Below are positions 45,001-58,745 of a stretch of DNA of 64,000 bases, one piece after another. The notes below the pieces were generated by a model. That model saw only the letters and a list, made by a program, of their open reading frames with translations, made no database searches and was not told where the DNA came from. Each line of letters begins with the position of its first letter. The first letter of the stretch is position 1. Position numbers and translations under genes: made by a program. Location: contig OV121093.1 in the NCBI GenBank assembly GCA_921293015.1, positions 28,096,622 to 28,160,621 of the forward strand, given 5' to 3'. The DNA comes from Phorcus lineatus. Taxonomy: Eukaryota; Mollusca; Gastropoda; Trochida; Trochidae.

Positions 45001-48000
45001 ATAGATTTAATAATTTATGGCGCGCAGCATGTGGTTCTTAGACTAAAGCCTATGCTAATTAACAAAACAAGTAACAAGAATAGTTTTCCTCAACAAAGGC
45101 ATTCCTTTGAGACTTTTAACAAACAGCTAGGAAATTATCTCTGCGACTCATGCGTGATTACTTTTCAGCTTTTGATAAGGAAATCTTTGATCACCACTTG
45201 AGCAAGTTGTAAGAAAGCTGTCCCATTCCGTTATGTTGAAATGGATGTCTGCTGTTAAAGAGCCACTCAGTGAGTTGCTGGTGTCATGTATGCCGAATTT
45301 AGGCATACTGTTTTGATTAACTAGACTGTTCACCAACTTCTGGTGAAATGTTATTTTCAAGCATATCATTTCGGTACAGTGCAATTATGAAGATATAAAG
45401 TCACAGTGCTGAACGAAAACCGGACAATGACCAATTTCAATCACATCAATTTTGATTGAAATGTTTTAAAGGCAAACAGAAAGACAGCAATGTAATGTTT
45501 GATAGGTTAATTCTTTTAACTAGTTTTCACGTTAATTGGATGAGGGCAATCGTTAATAGATTGATGGTGTTTGGCCAGATTCTGAAGTACGGTTCTGCGG
45601 TACCAACAATGATTTCTTTAAAAAAACGACCTTTTTGCATATAATTAAAATAGTTAGTTCTGAAATCGATGGAGAACATAACCTTAGATATATTTTACTT
45701 TTAAGTGTTCAACTCCTTTCGTTGTGCCTAAATATCGTTTTACAGTCAATTGTGTCGTAATAAGAATATAACGTTGCTGTTTCGGTTTTTAATGTTTATC
45801 CTATCGTGACTACAATCAAAATCCATAATGACACCTGATTTTGAAAACATTAAATGTTGGTTGGGCTGTTCTTGTAGCTTTATGTTTGGTAATTTAGAAA
45901 ATATTTGATTATGTTTCGTCCTTTCTTTAAACAGGTCAAACATATTTTAACAGTCTTGCTAACCAAATTGTCAAGGATATGAGGAGCCAGCATATTTCAT
46001 CCTCTGAAAAGTGTGTTTCTTAAAAATGACTTTGAGTTTTATGACTATGAGTTTTATAGCCACAGAACCATGTTTCTGTTTTGGCAATGCAAGAGTTTTG
46101 TCTTGCATCGACAAATTTGGTAATCATACAACGTTCCTTAAGCTGTATAGTCTTTTTCTTAATTCCCACAGCATTGACAATTAGTAAGTCCTTGTAATCG
46201 AGGTACTGATGCCAAGATATATGTCATCACAAGGTCGTTCCAAAGAACTGAGATTGTTCTTGGCTACTTATGTAAGTGGTGAAAACGTTGAACGCTGAGC
46301 CAAAGGGGCAGCACATTTCTAAACTTAACCCCTCCTTACACGAAATTTCAGATGTCCTGAGCCAATGGGTATAGACAGGGAGTCGAAATCTTAGTAAAAC
46401 GTTTATCCTGCAGAAAACAAATAGCGATAACAATTGTATTTAATTACTCACTGGTAGACATGTGTTAACCATATTCATCTATATCTTAACGTCTTAGAAT
46501 TGCCAGTGAAATATAAAATTACTAAAAAAAACTAAGATTGTTAGTGAATTATTATGCCGATTGGATAAAAGAAACAAATATGATCATTAGACAAATTTTT
46601 TCTTGTGAAGGTAGTGATTTCTATCCCGAAAGAACAAAATGAAAAAAGTAATGAAAAGATGTCAAGAAGCTCATCATAGTAATAATGAATTAGAACACAA
46701 GAACAACAAATAGTTGCAACTTAGGCAACTTTTTAACAGAAAGTAAAACCATTGTAAACAGCACTAGAGTAAAGACGTAAACAAAATCAACTAAATTTCA
46801 ATATGTTAATTACGAGACGTTAACCACTGTAGATCACTTAGATGGAATTTTCACATCTTTTACGCGGGACGAAGACACTCCTGTACATATTTCTTAATTT
46901 GCAAATAGCCAATTTGTATAAACTCCCTGACATTGCTTTTATTTATATAATGTTCTTTAAAGGAAGGTCCGCATAAAGGATACTAGAAATATGTTGCGAG
47001 TACTCAATCCAGCAACTTACATCACCATCAAGACTTAGACTTAGTGTTTTTTTACATTGGTACCATATTCGGATAGATTCACCAGTATCATTTGCAATAT
47101 GTCCTATCCTAGCTGCTCGACGCTCAACAAGAAATAAATAATGTATTTGTACACCTTCAAGTAACCCGTCTTACCTTTCTTTAAAATACATCTTCACAAA
47201 ATATATGGATACCATAAACAGATATTTCTGTAACATTTGTAATGTAGAACATATTCAATGTTTTGATAGCATTTCTTTCGGTTTAATAAACTAGAATAAC
47301 TTTGCAACCAAAATGTGTCTTTTGTAAATGTTTGATTTCATCCTCTCAAAAGTAAATGCTGCAGGCAGGAGGTCTTTTAGACACAATTGCTGATTTAAAG
47401 TGGTTAGACGTCTGAAGATTGATCGGTTGTTTTTTTCTAGTATATGATTTGTTATTCTTGCTTGAAAGGTTGCTCCAACACGTCGAAACTGATATTCATA
47501 GTTTATTATCAATATGACAAAACGATAGCTGTCGATCAAAATTGTTTTGTCTCTAACTGGATATTTTGATGTTTTATAAATACAATATTTACATAAAAAC
47601 ATTCCAAAATGTTTATGCTGTAAAAGAACCCTATAGATTATAAAATACCTTCGGAAAATGTATTATGGAAGGAATTAGAACCTTATTCGTACACAAAGTT
47701 GATGATTTAACTGATAGAAATAAACTATTCGTGTGTTATTTGTGTTTGCATATTACATACGTAAACTCTGAATTGCGTGGTGATGATTCAAAATATTTAC
47801 ACAAAAACCTCCCCCTATATTTTCCCCCAAAATCAACCGTATTTAAATTTAAAAACACACAACTGGTAATCGATATTTTCAAGGTTTAATACTTGATGTG
47901 AATATTGTTCTTATAGAGCCGATCATGTACATCACATTCAGTACCGTTACACATACACAAAGAAGTAATAAAATGTGTAAATTGCAATTAGTATTTCATA

Positions 48001-51000
48001 GCTCATAAACAAGGTTTCATTTTCACGGTAGAATCATAAAAACGAACAAAGTTACATCGGGAATGCTGTTCAGAAGCAAAAAGCCAAAATCTTTTTAAAT
48101 TCTCCGGGTATATTGTAGCAGAACATTAGAACTCAAAGCGTTGAAAAAACAAACTATAATCTGTTATTAACTGAAATCTTTATGGACTCAAAGAACAAAC
48201 AATATACGTGAATAAAACAATCCTTTTTACTATGCAAATACTTGAAATAGTTCAGTATTATGCAACATTTGATTTGTTAACTCTTTTTTTCAAAGTCAAA
48301 TATGTAAGTGAAGAAAAAAAAGTCGGTAAAACAAGTCAAACGGAAGGATACAATGTGTTTTGTTCCTAAATGATTACTTTTCATCTTAAGATTGTTTATC
48401 AAGGATTCATTTTTTTTTATTGGTTTGTTGTTGTTTTAATCCATCGATTCTGTGGAGCATTTTTTATTTAAAACTAAGTGCATGTAGCAGTTACCCCGTC
48501 GCGCCTTTAAAGTGGCACAGTATATATTTCATATTTTTATTTGGCTTAAATAAAAGCACACATACCTTGGTTTGATGTCAATTGAAATATTGTCAAAAAA
48601 CTGCTTCTTTTCTCTATGAATGCCTAAATTTTCTCGCTATTTGATTATAGTAGAAAAATCGCCATATTGATTTTAATCAGTCAAAATTATGCATTTAATT
48701 TCATTAGTAAACACTATCAACATATATTTTTCCTCGTAAGTGTTGTAAATAAGTTTCAAGAATTACGTTTTAGTCATTGACGAACGGCATTGTCCGGTTT
48801 TGGGTCATGAATTACAACTTAAAAGTGTTTATTGTTTTCATACTGAACTGATCAGAAGTATGCTAGTGATTTGCATAACAAACCAACTCTTTTGGATAAA
48901 ATATAATCATTTATGAAGTGTAACTTATTTGACGCCAACAACCAACTCTGAGTCCTTTTAATAATGAAGGTTATATCCTGTACAGATACGTGTTCACAAA
49001 CTGCACTATATTCTAGATTACGGTAGATTTGCTGAGTGTTGATCATTACTTATATCTGTTAATTATCTATATCAAGGAAATGGTGGTGCGCTTTGTAAAT
49101 GTTTTGAAGGCCCTCCGCACCGGGTATCAACTGGAATTACAAAAACCGAGATGTTTTATAATTAAGATAAAGTTCGCTCTAACCCAATGTGTTTTGTAAT
49201 AAACTACCGCCCCCGTGCGTTAACGTTATAATAGTTCAGGGCAAAACGATACTTTATTACAAATATAATATAAACTAAATACAATATAGTATTTATATTG
49301 CTCACATTAATAATCAAGGAACAGGGCTAACTGCTGGCTATTCCAAGTATAGAACCCACCCCCTAGTTTGAAACGACATATAGTTGGTTAAAGCTTTAAT
49401 TACTGCAAGTTTTTTTCATATATTCAATTTGGAATTATATTTTCTTCTTATGTGTTTCTTTAAAAACTTAAACAAACGAATTAACACCACAAAGAATTAT
49501 GGGTATTGTTTATTTTGGAAGCGTGATGGTGGACTCAATCCGGACATCTATTTTTTCCTTCTGTCATAAACGTTGAAGGTGATACTTTAATCTCTAAGTA
49601 AGCAGACTGTTGCGGCTGTACACCCATAATTACTTAATTATTAGGTTGACCTTATCACATTGTACCTGGTAGAGACGGTCGACGTGAACCAACATCACAG
49701 TCACACGGGGCGCCGTGACCTGACGTGAAACAAAGCGGTCACTCGACAGTCGACAAGCATTTGTTTTCCATTCTTCTTTCTGGTAAATAGAACTAGATTA
49801 TTCAAAACTGATCTCAGACTGCAGACTTAACGAGGTGGGTGATAGACTGTAACGTTGCTAACTATTCTTTGTTCAAGTCTGGCTCTTAATTGTAATACTG
49901 ACATGAACTTCAGCTTGTTTGAATCGTTATTTGAACATGAAGATTATTACGGGTACATTGATCATATCAATAAGCTTTCAAATAGACCACTACCACAGCC
50001 TTAATTTCGGGGGTCATTCTACAAAGAATACTTTATGAAAATTCAGATCACTGGCATAATTGGTCTCTGAAAAAAGGTGACAGAAGATTTTGGGTAACTT
50101 GCCACGCCCATATTTGAAGTTTAGTCTGATGAGCTAACTTCAGATTTAAAAATATTTCTCTATATGTCCACATTGAAAACTGTGGCCTAAATGAGTTGTC
50201 AATACACAGGCGTTTTATGGCCCCCAGTTGCTGATTTGAGTGCGGCATGCAACAAGATGTGTATAATTACATGAGACTAACTGATGTAATAAGAATTGAT
50301 TTGACCTACTATAATATTTCTTATAAAACTGACGCTGTGTATCAACTTTTTAATGGAATCATCAAAATATCATTGGTTTATTCCGAATACACTTACACAA
50401 CAACAAAAAATAGTTTAATTAAGTAATCAGATTTATGTTTTCATATATCAGAACAAATGAATTTCTTTTACATATTAGCTGCATACAGTCAGAGCTAGAT
50501 CGACATAATAAGTATAGTATATACTGCTAGAGCTTTCGTGTTAATTTTTAAAAAATTGAAAATAAAAAATCGCCTGTAAAATGGATTGCCCTATCGTTTG
50601 ATTTGGTTTTAGTTGACGGGCTCCTAAAAATAAAAATAAATTGATAGAGAAACGAATTGTCAGATTGGAGAATTGTAGAAAACGAACAAAATAAAGTCAA
50701 ATTGTACAGTAAATTGGGAAAGTCATTCACGGACAGAACGCCAAAGGGCAGTTGGGAGTGTTTAATAGAACATATCTTAGTATTCTTGAAAATTTGTTTA
50801 CATGATTTTGTCTGCTATGAATAAAGTTCATAAAGTGTGAAAACTATTTATTCTTATAGATTTTATCACTAGCGCTTGGGGTCGATAATATGATTTTTTA
50901 TTGAGTTGAAACAAATTGTTGACATAGTTTGTGATTTTCACTTGACTATCTTTGTGGACTTGCTACAGTTTCAATCTTCTAGCTACTTTTTTGAAAACAA

Positions 51001-51597
51001 TTGAACACCTTTTGAAATCGTTAACAATGCACACAAAGAGAGTAACTCGTTCACATGCTCTTCTCACCTGCCTCACCATTCACAAGGAACAGCTTTTACC
51101 TTAACACAATGTGTTCTATAACGGTAAGTGTTAACTGCAGTGTGGCCATTGAAATCTTTCTCATTGTAATGGCGTATGCAGAATATTCTAATAGATAATA
51201 AGTTGTAAGACATACTTCAAACATCTGTTCAATTCAACAGTGTTTATATTGATTTATAATGTAAATGTTTTAGTATTTTTCCTTTAAGGCGAATCAAAAG
51301 ATTCATAAAGAAAGAGTATCTCATATTTCACTTTTTGAATCGATTTGAATATATTTACATTTCATCAGATATTTTGAATCTGGTTTGAAAATCTCTCTGC
51401 TTTAATCATTACATTCACAGAAAGGATTTCGCTACAAATTCCTTGTTAAACTCTCAAATGCCATAAAATCAGTCATGTTTGTTCTTTGCACTAAGTTAAT
51501 GTTGATTTCTTGAATTATTATCAGAGAGTAAATATGAAACATTTGACGTAAAGGTTTATGATACAGAATTGAAAAAAGACCCATTTTCCAAAGCTCA
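45001..51597. other. Long intergenic AT-rich region
   Basis: Dispersed-repeat cores are present at 45,411-45,429 (+) and 48,788-48,806 (-). A CG-richer island lies at 49,660-49,760. A 103-codon minus-strand open frame at 47,291-47,602 has no recognisable domain. I see no supportable gene in these 6.6 kb. Confidence 0.5.
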
Positions 51598-51705
51598 AGT
51601 GTTGCGGGCTTTCTCCCTGCAATAATACTAGCAGCCGCGATATAAGTGAAATAATCTTGAAAGCGGCGTTAAACACCAACTCACCTCACCTCACCTCACC
51701 TTAAA
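51598..51705 (+). mobile_element. tRNA-derived SINE, 3' end only
   Basis: Contains gttgcgggctttctccctgc, taatactagcagccgcgata and cggcgttaaacaccaactca with a (CACCT)n tail. Identical in order to the last third of the full copy at 55,526. Confidence 0.8.
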
Positions 51706-51779
51706 ATGTCAAAATTTGGATTTTTTCACTAGTGTTCAGGTGATCCTTTAATAACTCGATTATGGCTATTTCCCTCATA

Positions 51780-52050
51780 GAGTGAGTGAGTGAATTGGGG
51801 TTTAACGTGCTTTGAACAATATTTCAGTTATTAAACACATGGATGACAAGCATCCCAAAGAGAGTGGATAGACAAGGGAGAAAGGGATCGAAAGAATGAG
51901 AGAAAAGACGGAAAGAAAAGAGATAGAAAGCAGGTTTTGGAAGGACTCAAATGTAGTCTTGCTTCCACCCGTCGTCCTGTCCAGCTTGGGTGTCCCTATC
52001 AGGATCATGGAAGCTCCCGCTGGCATAGCTCTCAGGGTCTCTGTGATGTA
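51780..52050. mobile_element. Second copy of the (AGTG)n-ended element
   Basis: Starts agtgagtgagtgaattgggg and shares the interior of the 40,158 element (ggatgacaagcatcc, gagagtgga, aaagacggaaagaaa, cctgtccagcttggg). It then continues into other sequence instead of showing the right inverted repeat. Confidence 0.6.
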
Positions 52051-54899
52051 TTGTAATTTGTAAAATAATATTATGATAATAGATTTTCCCAATCTGCACG
52101 GCAATATATTGTTATTGTGATGGAATTTTACAGCCCTAGTCAGTTGTTTTGTTTCTACAGCAGTTACAATTGATTGTTTAGGATTGTGCTCATCCTATTC
52201 TAATTAATGGCAACTCTTAAAGAGATAATCTTTCCAATATAAACTGAATGAATTCAATGACACTTTGCAGTTCAAGATTATGATTTCAGGTTACTTTTGA
52301 TTTGGAGTAGACAAATTACACAATGCATACCTATTAAGCAGGTAAACTGGTTTGCAAATGTCACAAAGGAAGCATTCAGTCATACTAAGTCACATAAATG
52401 TGTATATTTTGAATTCACTTTGTCGTACAGTTGTATTGAATCTACAGAAGTCACAACAAACCACTAGGGGTGTTGCTACGACACCTATTCAGTGACCGTC
52501 GCTGATAATAATTTCGGTCATTGTGACTTCTGCGCATGTTCATTGAAAATTTGTTTGAATATATGACCCAGGTACATATTTCTTATGAATTAAGTAATTG
52601 CATTTGCAAACTTAAATTAATTAACTTAACTCTCAAATAATCCCCCCTAAAGAGTCATGGATCAGCGTGGTTTGCCATCAATACAGAGGAAATGTCAGTA
52701 TTTTGTTGAAACGTCAGTTGAAATGTCAGTATTTTCATGAAACGTCAATGTGGTGACTGTGAGATACAGGACTAATTCGTTACATGTAATCATATTATTA
52801 TTGTAACAAGATACACAAAGCAAGTTAGAACGTAGCGTCTCAGGTTTTTAGCTAAGTCCTCTAGCAGTGGAACATGAACGCTGGAGTAATTGTAACATGT
52901 GTCCCCTGAATACAGGAATACAATGTACTCCAATCAACATGCTTACCCTATGAATGCTTGAATATTTGTTTTAGAGAAATAACTAGGTCATTGTTTCATT
53001 AAATTTACTCTTGAATATTGACCCTATGGCTGTAGTCAAAGGCTAACCCTAATGAGCACTTAAACGTTGTAACGAGGTTAACAAAATTCATTCATAAAGA
53101 GGTGATTATTCATAAACAGAGTTGCCAACAAACTACTAACAGATTATGTTAATTCCGCCTCCACACATCACTCATATAGAAACAGAAATAGTATGATTAC
53201 ATGACGCTGAATATTTCATAGCAAAGAAAGCAAAATGAAAAGGCATGAATATTTATTCGTTTCTTTGACAGTCATTAAAAACCGGAAATGTTAAAACAGA
53301 AAGATTTTAAACGTATTGGTGAATAGATTTTAGGAATATCTCCAGATCATTGCTTGTGAATCATTGACATCCCTGACAAAAGGTGATTCTGTGTGCTTGT
53401 TGGATGTGAAAAAAGGTGTATGGCAACAGACATAAAATATGAAATTGGCTTTCATTTTTCAGCCAATGAAGTAAATGATGTGGTATAAACAATGTAATCT
53501 GAATATTCACTTAGAACAAAAGTTTAAAACCCCCTTTTAAAACGAGGTTTAAGCTACAGAATATGCAAAATTAGGACTCATATATGCATAAACTAAAATA
53601 AATGAAACACTTGGTACCTTCAAATGAGATTTGGAAACAAAATATTTGTAATATTTCATATATATACCTAATATTCCACATATTAAACTCCATAATATTA
53701 AACATAAAAAGTAAACAAAGATCTGTGCTTAAAGAACAACGAATGATTAAAATATGTTTAGTTTACAATATTACTAACATTACTAATGTGATCTAAGTTG
53801 TGCCTCATTCAGCAAATATGTAAGTATTCAGTTTAAACAGTTTTTTGCATTTATTGCAATCACCATATAAAAAGTAGGAAAATTTTGAGTCAGACAAGCA
53901 AAAACGGCAACGCTAAGGTCAATCCAAAAATATGAATATATTCTCAATATGAAACAGGGTACATACATGATTGCTAATAAATCATCTTCGTCCTCAGATC
54001 AGAGTTAGGTAAATTAAGAGAGCTGCATGCACTACTAGTTCGGCAGTTTTCAATTGTCCATATTTTTCCGTCTTGTGAACAGCTGACCAATCATTTTACA
54101 TCAGTCAGCCGACTACCGTCTTCTTACTATTTTCGTTGTTGATTACAGGTCAAGTCTTAAAAATAATAAATTTTCATTGCATCAATAGCAAGCAGTCTTT
54201 GTATTGGGAAACCATCCAAGACATGGAAAAGTCATGTTGCACGTGCACCTCACTCTAATCAACTCTCCAGTCAATGTCGAAGTAGATGAAAGGCAAAATA
54301 AATGTTGATAACTTAGAAAAGATGTCATAATGGAGTGATGTTGAAGAGTAAAATAAGGTTGTCAAATACAGAGCTAAATAAGGGGTTGACTGAGAATAAC
54401 GTTCAGTTAAAAAATATTGTTCAATAAAGACACACTAGCTCCTTAATTTTATGCATGTAATAAAGTTTAATACTCGCTCAAATGACTATCTATTACATGT
54501 CAAATTGTTCAAAGCGGCACGATGGCGTCGAACTGTACGAGAAATGCACGTGTTTCCGTTGCGCAATTCACGTGTTTTACGTTCTTCTATTGCAAATCCT
54601 GAGATTCAAATCCATACCACACCTACATTTAACATGATTTTCCTGAATTTATATCTTGTTCTTTAAGACTTTTTACTCAAATGTTGAAATACTCAAATAA
54701 TCCACTAAAACTATAGAAAATGACAAAGTATCCAATAGAGTTTATTTGTCTAAAATGTATTATAATATTGCTCAGCATTTACGTAAGTTCAGTGCCCTAC
54801 CGTTGAAAAACCATTGTTAATATTTATTCAAACTTTGTTCATGTATTATCGACAGTATTTTATTTGAAATAAAATTTAATCATGTTTACAACATGTTCC
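52051..54899. other. Intergenic AT-rich DNA
   Basis: A two-unit tandem repeat of about 31 bp lies at 52,689-52,749 (gaaatgtcagtatttt, then gaaacgtca). A possible far relative of the paired CACGTG element is at 54,540-54,580. No gene recognised. Confidence 0.45.
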
Positions 54900-55525
54900 A
54901 ATGATTTGTGCCTGTATATGTGATTGTGCGGGGAACGCCTGTGTGTATCTTTAGCTCTTGAATTATCAGTGAACTGTATTTTGAACTCACAACGGCGCAT
55001 GTGATTGCGAGTCGAACCGAATCCTACCTAAACAAACAAAATACCTGAGCCCCCAACCGACGGGTGTCTGACTGATATCACTGACTGTATCATGTTCAGT
55101 CGTTTACAGCTATGAAGTAGAGAGCATTATATTTCTACTTTCACCTTGACTTATTTTACAAGGGAGTCATGTACAGACTGCATGTAGTTGGCGAGTATAG
55201 AGGTTATATGTGTATGTTCAATTGACTTTGAAATCATCTTCTATGTCGAGATAAGATAGTGTTGCAGAGGTTCGAACCGTCGGCTTAATACAAAGATTAC
55301 AACTAAATTCTTAACTTTCACACTCATGTAGCGCAAATTGACACTTTAAAAAGTGTTGGTTGTCATTGAACCGCACTCAGTATTATTAACTTAAAAAGTA
55401 CTTAAATGTATTTTTATCAAAACTTCATTTTCATTAAATAGTCTTACAAAACTCTTTATTATAATTAGCCTTAAAACGTGTTACAATGGTATTTATCACC
55501 TAGTGCCTTAAATAATTATAACCTA

Positions 55526-55840
55526 GGGGGCAGGATAGCGCAATGGTTAGTGCGTTCGGCTTCGGATCTTATGGTTCGTAGTTCGAATCCCGAAAGGGGC
55601 CCAGGAATTTTATCTGTAGTAGAGAACTGTTCTACAGGCTGTTGGGTTTGGGTGCAATGCTACACTGAATTTCAGTGCAGTATCACCCGTGGTTCGCTAG
55701 ATAAGGCCAATGCTCGCAGGTTTCACCACAATGCATAGCCACATGGAGTTGAGGGCTTTCTCCCTGAAATAATACTAGCAGCCGCAATATAAGTGAAATA
55801 AAGCTCTTGAAAGCGGCGCTAAACCCCATATAACCTCACC
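55526..55840 (+). mobile_element. Full-length tRNA-derived SINE
   Basis: An A-box TAGCGCAATGG (55,535-55,545) and B-box GTTCGAATCC (55,581-55,590) are correctly spaced for RNA polymerase III. Then comes the body (gagaactgttctacag, gggtgcaatgctacactg, ggtttcaccacaatgcat) and the tail gcggcgctaaaccccat. It is the only copy here that retains the tRNA-like head, and serves as reference for the truncated copies. Confidence 0.85.
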
Positions 55841-56287
55841 TTTATCATTTAGGCGTTTTAAGTCTAGGCATAGGCACTTTAAATGCAAATGAGTTAAGAC
55901 ATACCAATCACAATTTACAACTTTTATCGTCCTCATGTTGTCTAATTAAATTGGGCATGTAAGGTCATTTACTGAGTATCAGCAGACAAGGTGTTTAAGA
56001 ATCCCGAAATGAAAATTTTCAGGTTTTAAAACTCAATATTAACAAACTGTTGATAAACTTATGTTTTGTAGAAAGTCAACTTCTGGAGATCGAGATTTCA
56101 ATGGACAAAAACGCACCAGGCCTGACTAAAGTGTGTTAATTTAATCCACATCAATTTCTTAATTTGTTAGCGTCTTTAAATCCTTGAAATATATTTGATA
56201 TGTGTCAGTTTGATGAAATCAACATATTTTGTTTTAACACTGTTCCGCGTGCACCAGTTTGGTGTGAAAACATCAGTCAGATGAATT

Positions 56288-56380
56288 GACGCTTTGCACC
56301 TGTTGACCCGCCTGCTTCGTCACAGATATGACTTCTGTTGAGTTTGCACCTGTTGCATGCTTTTAACGTGCAACCGGAAG
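56288..56380 (+). repeat. Paired-CACGTG element, third-flank copy
   Basis: Has gcacctgttgacccgcctgc and the TGTTGCATGCTTTTAACGTG block. Both hexamers have mutated (CACCTG and AACGTG), unlike the copies upstream of genes A and B. Confidence 0.6.
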
Positions 56381-56450
56381 CCTCTGTCTTTCTTAATCAA
56401 CCGAAATAACAGGCATAGTTGACGTTTCTATAAAACTTTGGTATGTGATT

Positions 56451-57369
56451 ACTTTCAAACTTCCAATAGAAAACACATTTAAATAACTGATTTGAAATAT
56501 GAAAAGACTTCTCAATCCCGGATTGATAAAATATACAATCATTTTTACTTCCCGTTATCCATTGTACCACGGAATACACAAGAGAAATTATGCAAACTTA
56601 AGTCATGTCTTACTTTATTTAAAAATCAGTTTTGGAACATTTCAGTTTGCGATTCTTTAACGATAATCGTAATTCATAATTTTAAACTGAGAAGAAACAA
56701 ATCATTATTTTGTTCATTCTAAATGTAGGCTTCTTCTAATTATATTCTTTAATAATTTGTCTATTATTATAATCTGAACATATGTCACGTTCGCCTCTTA
56801 AGATTGTTATTTGTCCTAGCCTTTTAGCGCTACCATTTGTCGGCAATATATAAGTTAATATTGACCCTTGTGCCCGCCCCAGTCACGATTAATTGTCCAG
56901 TTTTCGATCACAAACCCTTACATTATATGATATTACACCTACAAACGGTTTGCCTTGTGTTCAAAAGAGTACTTACACGCAATTAAAATGTCTCCTACGT
57001 ATGTATGTCGTCTTCGAAGTTTTTTGCATGAAAGAAATGAAACTGCAAAGTCAACAATTCTTTATTTACTGTTCAAATTACATTTCTAAGGAGAATTAAA
57101 TAAGGGGAGATAAGAAGAAACCGCATACTCAATACCAATGGGAAAATTGTCATTTGAAATTGCCATTTTTGAAATAATTATGAAATTTTAACATAGTTTA
57201 TGACATTAACAATAAACATTAAAGTTTTCATTGTTCAGTTTTGTCCTTTTATTCAACACTTTGGTTTGCTTTCAACAAGACAATCTGTAAATTTCCTCGT
57301 TATAGCGTTGAACAATGTTGACTTTTCTTTATACAATCACATTTAAAACATCTAACAGTATAACGTCTG
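56451..57369. other. Intergenic AT-rich DNA
   Basis: Carries a minus-strand dispersed-repeat core (56,892-56,909, one mismatch). Nothing else recognised. Confidence 0.45.
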
Positions 57370-58310
57370 GCATTTTTGCACTGATTGACCCGCCTGCTTT
57401 ATCAACAGAGACGGCTCTGCACGTGTTGCACGCTTTTCACGCTTTTCACGAGATATCTGTAGCCTTCTGACTTGCAAATTACTCGACAGTATTTTAACAT
57501 GTCCGTCATTTCTGTGATGTCTACAAGAAGATACATTCAAAAAATATATATGATACCAAATTATGATAGATGTAAATATAAAAATAGTTCTACATTTCAC
57601 ATATCGGTGGCGGTCAGTGTCATCAACAGACCTAGTGGATGCTGTGAAATGTAGTTCGGGGTTCGGATAGATTCTTTCACTATCAGAGATGACTCTGTAT
57701 GAACTGCACGCTTTTCACGTGCTACTTAAAAACTTAATCATCATTTATATAATGACTTAACTGACACGTTCCTGGTCGTCAGTAGAAAGAAACATTACAA
57801 ATATCTTGGTATGAAAAATCTACTAAACTAATGCCAACAAGCGTTTGAAGCCAAGAAATAAAAAGCACGAGCGCCGCGTGCTCATTTCGCACGGAAAACA
57901 AACTCTGCACGTGCAAATCGTTGTGTATACAGTCAAGAAGAGAATCCACCCCTCCCCCTCCCTCGTTTTCTATCTCTTTTATTTGTAGTGATAAGACCAT
58001 TGTTTTAATAGGAACTTCTCATAATGACAGTATTTGTTAAATGAGTCCTACAAAAGGTTAGATTTAATTTATCCTAAAGTGTTCCTAAGCTTTAAAATGC
58101 CCCTCCTCACACAAAGCGTCTATTTCTCTTCCTAAACACCTTTAACTGTCACTGGCAGAAAATCATATTCCCACTGTTAAAACTACATCTTATTACTTTG
58201 AAACCTCGGCACCGATTCTCCATACACGACAGCGGAGATGACTCTGCATGAACTGCACGCTTTTCACGTGCTACCCGGAAGTTGTTTATACTTGTTACAT
58301 AACTGAAACT
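57370..58310 (+). repeat. Cluster of three CACGTG-type elements
   Basis: Copies lie at 57,370-57,452 (with cgcttttca duplicated in tandem), 57,684-57,725 and 58,194-58,310, the last two of the 'gagatgactctg' subtype. All are on the plus strand and 0.4-1.4 kb beyond the 3' end of TRIM copy 3. Between them are plain AT-rich bases and a small gcacgagcgccgcgtgc inverted repeat at about 57,867. Confidence 0.6.
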
Positions 58311-58745
58311 TCAACACAAATAACTAGTTTATATGAACGTCGAGCTATTCATGGAGAACTTGAACGCAATGAAATAAATACGCCAATCCTCTTTCTGTCT
58401 TTTAAGTTTTTCAATAAGCTTAAATAAATTAATAATTTTACAAGTCCTGAGCAATAAATCTTGACATTTAGTAACTTGTCACAAGATATAAGCCGTGACG
58501 AATTGGAAACAAATGCAAATTGACAACAAACATAATTATTGTATATCCTTTTAGAATAAATAATCTCAAGAAAGATAAACTTTGGAATGTTTAAAGTTTT
58601 GAGTCTCTTACAGATAAAGTTATCAATCAGTATTCCAAACTTATTTTAGGTAATATAACTTTGAAATAATTGTGAAACAGATTGGTCTGAATGGTCACAC
58701 CTCTGTAGCAACATTTAACATAACATGAAAGAGCTTCATGCACAC

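Larger units (their letters stand above)
54900..56450 (+). repeat. Third copy of the secreted-gene 5' flank, without a gene
   Basis: Collinear with 12,060-13,150 and 29,660-30,630. It shows the cgcatgtgattgcgagtcga block at 54,993, the aacatcagtcagatg block at about 56,268, a paired element at 56,288-56,380 and then gttgacgtttctataaaa, shared with the gene B flank. It is interrupted by a SINE. After about 56,450 the match ends and no trace of the coding region follows. Confidence 0.75.

Noticed and set aside
47291-47602. 103-codon minus-strand open frame
   Set aside because: No domain, no paralogue in the window and no splice or promoter signals; length is within chance in long AT-rich DNA.
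52440-52520. 10-bp inverted repeat (agaagtcaca / tgtgacttct)
   Set aside because: Short arms at this spacing are expected by chance in 64 kb, and nothing else marks the site.
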